IMG/VR virus record: IMGVR_UViG_3300047510_000782
Coordinates: 1-22,623 of that record
Origin: a virus
Length of the DNA stretch: 22,623 bases
Reading direction: 5' to 3' (one strand)
A program made the position numbers and the translations under genes. The notes under the pieces are model-generated. The model worked only from the letters and a program-made list of their open reading frames with translations, ran no database searches and was not told the origin of the DNA. Shown here piece after piece: positions 19,523-22,623 of the stretch. The first letter of the stretch is position 1. Every line of letters begins with the position of its first letter.

Positions 19523-21073
19523 TTAAATCTCAAATAGTGAAGTGTTAAGGTCAGGTTCGGCACGTTCTTTCTTTACACGATCCACTGAAACTGAACCTTC
19601 AATTTCAATGTGTTGATCTGCTTGTGTGCGAGAATTCAGTGCCTTCTTGCCAGCGAAACCACGAGTACCTACAATCTGCATCCAGTATTTGTGATAGCCG
19701 GCGATAATAGCTTCGGACTCCTGTCTAGTAGGTGCAGCGAAAATAGCCTCTACAATATCTTCAAAATGATCGGCACCGGGCGCTTCATATTCCATCATGC
19801 GCGGTCTTGTTCCGGAATCAAATCTACGATTGGCTTCTTGCACTGCGGTAATATGCATCCAAACATTGTGTGACATCAGTAAACAATAACTGAAACTATC
19901 CCAACTGGTTCGACCTTCTTTGCCGTTTTTATTGAGATCCCCGGGCTTATAGTAACATATATCACGCATGGTGAGCAAGCTACTAATTGGACTATCCTGC
20001 CAACTTTCGAATATTTTGTCAGCTAGTACCCCAGTACTCCACTGACGTGTATCGGTTGCATATCGCTTATCGTCGGCACTAGGCGCCATTCGATAACTCC
20101 ATTTGTCCAAGTTGGGATAAGTGTTTTCGTAATAGACCTGGCCGTTAGCGGTTGCCAAGAATGGACTAGCACAGTCAAAGCTGATGGTGAAGTTGGGGTT
20201 TGCGTACTTGCGTATTGCTCGCTGTATGACTGTAAGTAATACCGCCCATTCGAGTTTACTGGTTCCCAAAAAGTGCATCCAATCATGTATACCCTCCTGT
20301 AATAATCCATCGTATTTAAGTGCAACTAGCCTTTTGAGAATAAGTTCAACGTCGCACATGTTTTGACCGCCCATGGCCCAACCATCAAAATGGCGTCCTG
20401 GGTATTGCTTGGGATCTGAGTAGTGCTTCATGATTTGATACCATGATTCGGCACTGGTATGGTTATCACCTTGTAATACATTGAGAAAACGTGCACCACC
20501 ATTGGCCACACCGCGACGATTATTGATAAAATATTCGTTGTTGAACTTGGTAGCATCCACAGCTTCGGTTAGTGTGCTGATTTTGCAAGCAGCACTGGCC
20601 TTTTTATCATGAATAACCCAGGTAGGAATATCTAAAATCATGCCATAGTCCGAAATGCTGTCAAGCCATTTCAACACTGACTCGCGTTTGTGCTGTGCTC
20701 GAGCACATCCAGAATTGGCTTTCCAATCACCTTCCCAAAGTCCTTTGGCAATCTGGAACCCACCCGAATCACCTAGCATGAATGTGCCTGATGCTCGATT
20801 ACGTACCATGTCCTCAGACCAATCCTGTTTGGTTAAATCCAAGTTGGCATGGCCTCCTGAATACAAACTCCACTGATATGTATACAGACCTTGTTGAGCA
20901 TTTAACCAATTTAGCTGCTCCATGTCTGTGAGCCCTTGTGGAAAACGTGCAGGATCCACATAAGGACCTGTTACAGGATCACGCTGTTTCCCTATAAAGG
21001 TAGCATAGAAACCAGAAATAGCCGGCAGAAACACGGCATAGTCCTTTTGTTTAGCTGTTAGATTGTCTTGCAT
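19523..21073 (-). CDS. dpdA: DpdA, 7-deazaguanine DNA transglycosylase (TGT family)
   Basis: DpdA exchanges guanine in DNA for a 7-deazaguanine base; it is related to tRNA-guanine transglycosylase (TGT). In this 516-aa protein the TGT landmarks are visible in order: GDSGGFQ (101-107, base-binding Asp102), ILDIP (Asp148), VLQG (Gln201), GWAMGG (231-236) and SFDCASP (298-304) with the nucleophile-position Asp300. The CxCxxC zinc motif of TGT is not seen, and the C-terminal 200 residues are unlike TGT, as in a DNA-acting enzyme. AGGAAG lies upstream of the ATG at 21073; the start overlaps the previous gene by 23 bases. It is followed after one base by an unknown gene and then the MutH-like nuclease. 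Which deazaguanine it inserts is unknown. Confidence 0.9.
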   Translation of the reverse strand: MQDNLTAKQKDYAVFLPAISGFYATFIGKQRDPVTGPYVDPARFPQGLTDMEQLNWLNAQQGLYTYQWSLYSGGHANLDLTKQDWSEDMVRNRASGTFMLGDSGGFQIAKGLWEGDWKANSGCARAQHKRESVLKWLDSISDYGMILDIPTWVIHDKKASAACKISTLTEAVDATKFNNEYFINNRRGVANGGARFLNVLQGDNHTSAESWYQIMKHYSDPKQYPGRHFDGWAMGGQNMCDVELILKRLVALKYDGLLQEGIHDWMHFLGTSKLEWAVLLTVIQRAIRKYANPNFTISFDCASPFLATANGQVYYENTYPNLDKWSYRMAPSADDKRYATDTRQWSTGVLADKIFESWQDSPISSLLTMRDICYYKPGDLNKNGKEGRTSWDSFSYCLLMSHNVWMHITAVQEANRRFDSGTRPRMMEYEAPGADHFEDIVEAIFAAPTRQESEAIIAGYHKYWMQIVGTRGFAGKKALNSRTQADQHIEIEGSVSVDRVKKERAEPDLNTSLFEI

Positions 21074-21407
21074 CTTCTTCCTGACATAGTGCTTCCATTA
21101 TTTTAAACTTTTCCCAGGTGTCACGCAAGCCAGGATGACGCTGTATACGCTCATTTAGTTCACGTTCTTGTTGCATCTTGGTCATTGCCCAGCTTAGTGC
21201 ATCTTGTGCTTCTGTGGTTAGTGCAATGGAGGTATTATTAGCATTTAGGCTACGCCAACTTACACCATCATTGACTTCCATGTCATTGATGTTGGTGTTC
21301 CAACGTAGCTGTCCTGCGCCAACAGCACCCGGGCTCATATATGGATAGTTGTTGTATCCACCGTTAACAACAAGGTATGGACCTTGTGAAACCAGGCTTT
21401 TAATCAT
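21051..21407 (-). CDS. Small phage protein with tail-fibre-like N-terminus and coiled-coil C-terminus
   Basis: The product is 118 aa. Residues 1-55 contain a virion-like segment (GQLRWNTNINDMEVNDGVSWRSL), a pattern common in phage fibre and other surface proteins. From about residue 63 on it is helical and charged (EAQDALSWAMTKMQQERELNERI and on), probably a coiled coil ending in a Glu-rich tail. The mix suggests a small structural or scaffold-like protein; I recall similar hypothetical proteins in T4-like phages. Its ATG overlaps the clamp stop (ATGA), and its own 3' end overlaps the dpdA start by 23 bases. Confidence 0.68.
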   Translation of the reverse strand: MIKSLVSQGPYLVVNGGYNNYPYMSPGAVGAGQLRWNTNINDMEVNDGVSWRSLNANNTSIALTTEAQDALSWAMTKMQQERELNERIQRHPGLRDTWEKFKIMEALCQEEDARQSNS

Positions 21408-22135
21408 TTCTGTAGTGCAGGAATAGTATAGCTGTACAACGCCAGACCCGAATCAACTGTGATTTGTGCAGCACCTTGATCGCTGAACCGCAACATTTTG
21501 TCACCGGGTAATGCTAAAATGGTGTTAAACACTGCCACTGGCCATACACGATTAGCATTTAATTTACCCGAGATACCTTGATGAAACACAAAGTCTCCGG
21601 CATGACTGCTTTTGTCACCAAAGTGAAACTCTAGTTTGTTGCCATTGGTTTTGGCAATAAAGCTGGTTTCTTCGCTGTTGGCTTGGCTTTGGAATCGCAT
21701 GCGTTGAATACTGCTTACAGCAGGTTCAATTTCAATATCCCAAGGCACACCACGGAATTTAACTGATTTGAGCTTTTCGTTGATCACGCTGGCTACCATG
21801 AAACGATAGTTGTTCTTGAAGTCACCATCGCGATTTTCAAAGTCAATGCCGCAGGGAATCATATCGCCATTGGCGTCTTTCTGACGAGCAATGCTAAGTC
21901 TAGCATCTTCTTTGTACTCAGGAATGTTTAAGATAACATTTAGCTTGCTGAGATTGGGCATACCAAATACGCCAACAAAGTCTGCAATAGCATGGTGCAG
22001 GCGTGCATCTAAAATCACGCTGCGATCATCAGCCACAGCATTAATCATGGTATCTTTGTCGTCACCGGTGACCTTTAATAACTCAATGCCTAGTCCATTG
22101 GTGTGTTGAACTATGTCATGTAGTGCGTCTTTCAT
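21404..22135 (-). CDS. 45: gp45-like DNA sliding clamp
   Basis: The 243-aa protein is close in length to T4 gp45 (228 aa), the trimeric clamp that tethers the polymerase and, in T4, activates late transcription. Repeating beta-rich segments are visible: NAVADDRSVILDARL, then a helix AIADFVGVFGMPNLSKLNVILN matching the gp45 layout, then RMRFQSQANSEETSFIAKTNGNKLEFHFG and ANRVWPVAVFNTILALPGDKMLRFSD, ending SGLALYSYTIPALQ. It sits directly downstream of a gp43-type polymerase gene, which strongly supports the call. AAGGATCAAAC precedes the ATG at 22135, and a promoter with an internal palindrome precedes it. Identity is from pattern and context. Confidence 0.8.
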   Translation of the reverse strand: MKDALHDIVQHTNGLGIELLKVTGDDKDTMINAVADDRSVILDARLHHAIADFVGVFGMPNLSKLNVILNIPEYKEDARLSIARQKDANGDMIPCGIDFENRDGDFKNNYRFMVASVINEKLKSVKFRGVPWDIEIEPAVSSIQRMRFQSQANSEETSFIAKTNGNKLEFHFGDKSSHAGDFVFHQGISGKLNANRVWPVAVFNTILALPGDKMLRFSDQGAAQITVDSGLALYSYTIPALQK

Positions 22136-22158
22136 GTTTGATCCTTGTAAATAGTTGT

Positions 22159-22187
22159 AGTATACAAAATCTATTTAGATTTTGCAA
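22159..22187 (-). promoter_or_regulatory. Sigma70-like promoter of the clamp gene with palindromic TCTAAATA spacer
   Basis: On the minus strand, TTGCAA (22187-22182) and TATACT (22164-22159) are 17 bases apart. The spacer with its edges is an inverted repeat CAAAATCTA/TAGATTTTG (22184-22176 and 22173-22165) with a 2-base loop, and it contains TCTAAATA. It could act as an early promoter, a late promoter and a stem-loop or operator. Confidence 0.72.
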
Positions 22188-22205
22188 TAGGTTTGCGTAT
22201 TTTTA

Positions 22206-22623
22206 TTATTCAAAAGTAAACAGTTGGTCAAATGTGGTCTTGATACTGGTATGCTCGGCAATACTCCAACCAAGTACACCTAATAGGTTTTCCACTTTCT
22301 GATCCACAATGGTATCTTCCATAAGCCCATCATCAAAAGGTAAATCTTTAAACCACTGCGGTATATGGGTTTCGTCAGTAGGATAGCCCACAGATGTATA
22401 GCCCAAAGGATTAGATCGCAGTTTGCACACAATGGTTTTCATACCATCCACAATTTGCATGCTGTAGTTGTCTGAGTGCATACGACGCAGAGTATTCCAG
22501 TTCAGTGCAGCTCGAACGTGCCCGGGCATGTTGGCTCGACCTTTCTTGTTTTCTAGCTCACCATAATGAGTAAGATTGTTCACACGTTTCGGTGTACCCT
22601 TCTCCCAGGCCGGGCGTTTCTGG
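22206..22623 (-). CDS. 43: DNA polymerase gp43 (family B), C-terminal part
   Basis: This is the 3' end of a T4-type family B DNA polymerase; the 5' part is beyond the right edge. The frame is open to the window end and reads KRPAWEKGTPKRVNNLTHYGEL before the first ATG-like codon, which is an internal GTG (22583) and not a real start. The block MPGHVRAALNWN, then IVDGMKTIVCKLRSNPLGYTSVGYPTDE, IPQWFKDLPFD and IVDQKVENLLGVLGW follows the thumb and C-terminus of T4/RB69 gp43, where VDGDKVxVxPLREGNxxGxKCIAWPSG appears in the same order. The last residues TTFDQLFTFE resemble the gp43 C-terminal peptide that binds the clamp. The clamp gene follows after 70 bases. Confidence 0.9.
   Translation of the reverse strand, partial: QKRPAWEKGTPKRVNNLTHYGELENKKGRANMPGHVRAALNWNTLRRMHSDNYSMQIVDGMKTIVCKLRSNPLGYTSVGYPTDETHIPQWFKDLPFDDGLMEDTIVDQKVENLLGVLGWSIAEHTSIKTTFDQLFTFE

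Noticed and set aside
1-22623. tRNA genes, CRISPR arrays, insertion sequences or an integrase
   Set aside because: I read the gaps and saw no cloverleaf-like sequence, no regularly spaced repeats, no transposase or integrase motifs; the gaps are mostly under 100 bases and are explained by promoters and hairpins. Only a tRNA-scanning program could exclude a tRNA fully.

Overview
The window is part of a T4-like (contractile-tailed, class Caudoviricetes) bacteriophage genome. The minus-strand gene at the right edge is the C-terminal end of a T4 gp43-type DNA polymerase. It is followed by a gp45-type sliding clamp, and further along there is a T4 RNase H-type 5'-3' nuclease, a ThyX thymidylate synthase, a MazG-like NTP pyrophosphohydrolase and many small conserved phage proteins of the kind seen in T4-like phages of environmental bacteria. 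Coding is almost continuous, with many ATGA or TAATG stop/start overlaps. Everything is on the minus strand except one structural gene at the far left. The host cannot be read from the sequence; a Gram-negative bacterium is likely. I saw no tRNA, CRISPR array, insertion sequence or integrase.

Layout, left to right (transcription of minus genes runs right to left): 1-790, C-terminal part of a plus-strand virion or tail protein, converging on the minus genes at a 24-bp perfect palindrome. 792-3477, thyX with small conserved genes. 3477-5918, a MoxR-type AAA+ ATPase and a metallopeptidase-like/VWA protein, each with its own promoter. 5987-8721, small unknown genes, including four tiny overlapping ORFs of 35-59 codons at 6964-7500. 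8718-9716, RNase H-like nuclease. 9749-15157, a metabolic run containing folE, an AKP-rich histone-like protein, queD, a YhhQ-type transporter, a DadA-like FAD oxidoreductase, a MazG-like protein and queE. 15227-17781, galE, a small exported protein and a glycosyltransferase-like protein. 17774-21073, a small gene, a T-fold (QueD-like) protein, a MutH/Sau3AI-like endonuclease, an unknown conserved protein and DpdA. 21051-22623, a small virion-like protein, the clamp and the polymerase.

The central theme is 7-deazaguanine DNA modification. FolE, QueD and QueE would make 7-carboxy-7-deazaguanine (CDG) from GTP. The YhhQ-type carrier could import preQ0/preQ1. DpdA would exchange guanine in DNA for the deazaguanine base. 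No QueC is present in the window, so the inserted base is open. Immediately behind dpdA, in the same overlapping operon, lie an unknown protein, a nuclease with a MutH-type active site and a second T-fold protein. This suggests a phage self-marking plus host-DNA-cutting module, the most interesting candidate system here.

Regulation is unusually legible. At least seven sigma70-like promoters lie in the gaps. Several are interlocked with a stem-loop and share sequence with each other, as in the PeSL (promoter early stem-loop) cassettes described for T4-type phages. Several sites also carry a TAAATA core resembling T4-type late promoters, in some cases inside the spacer of an early promoter.
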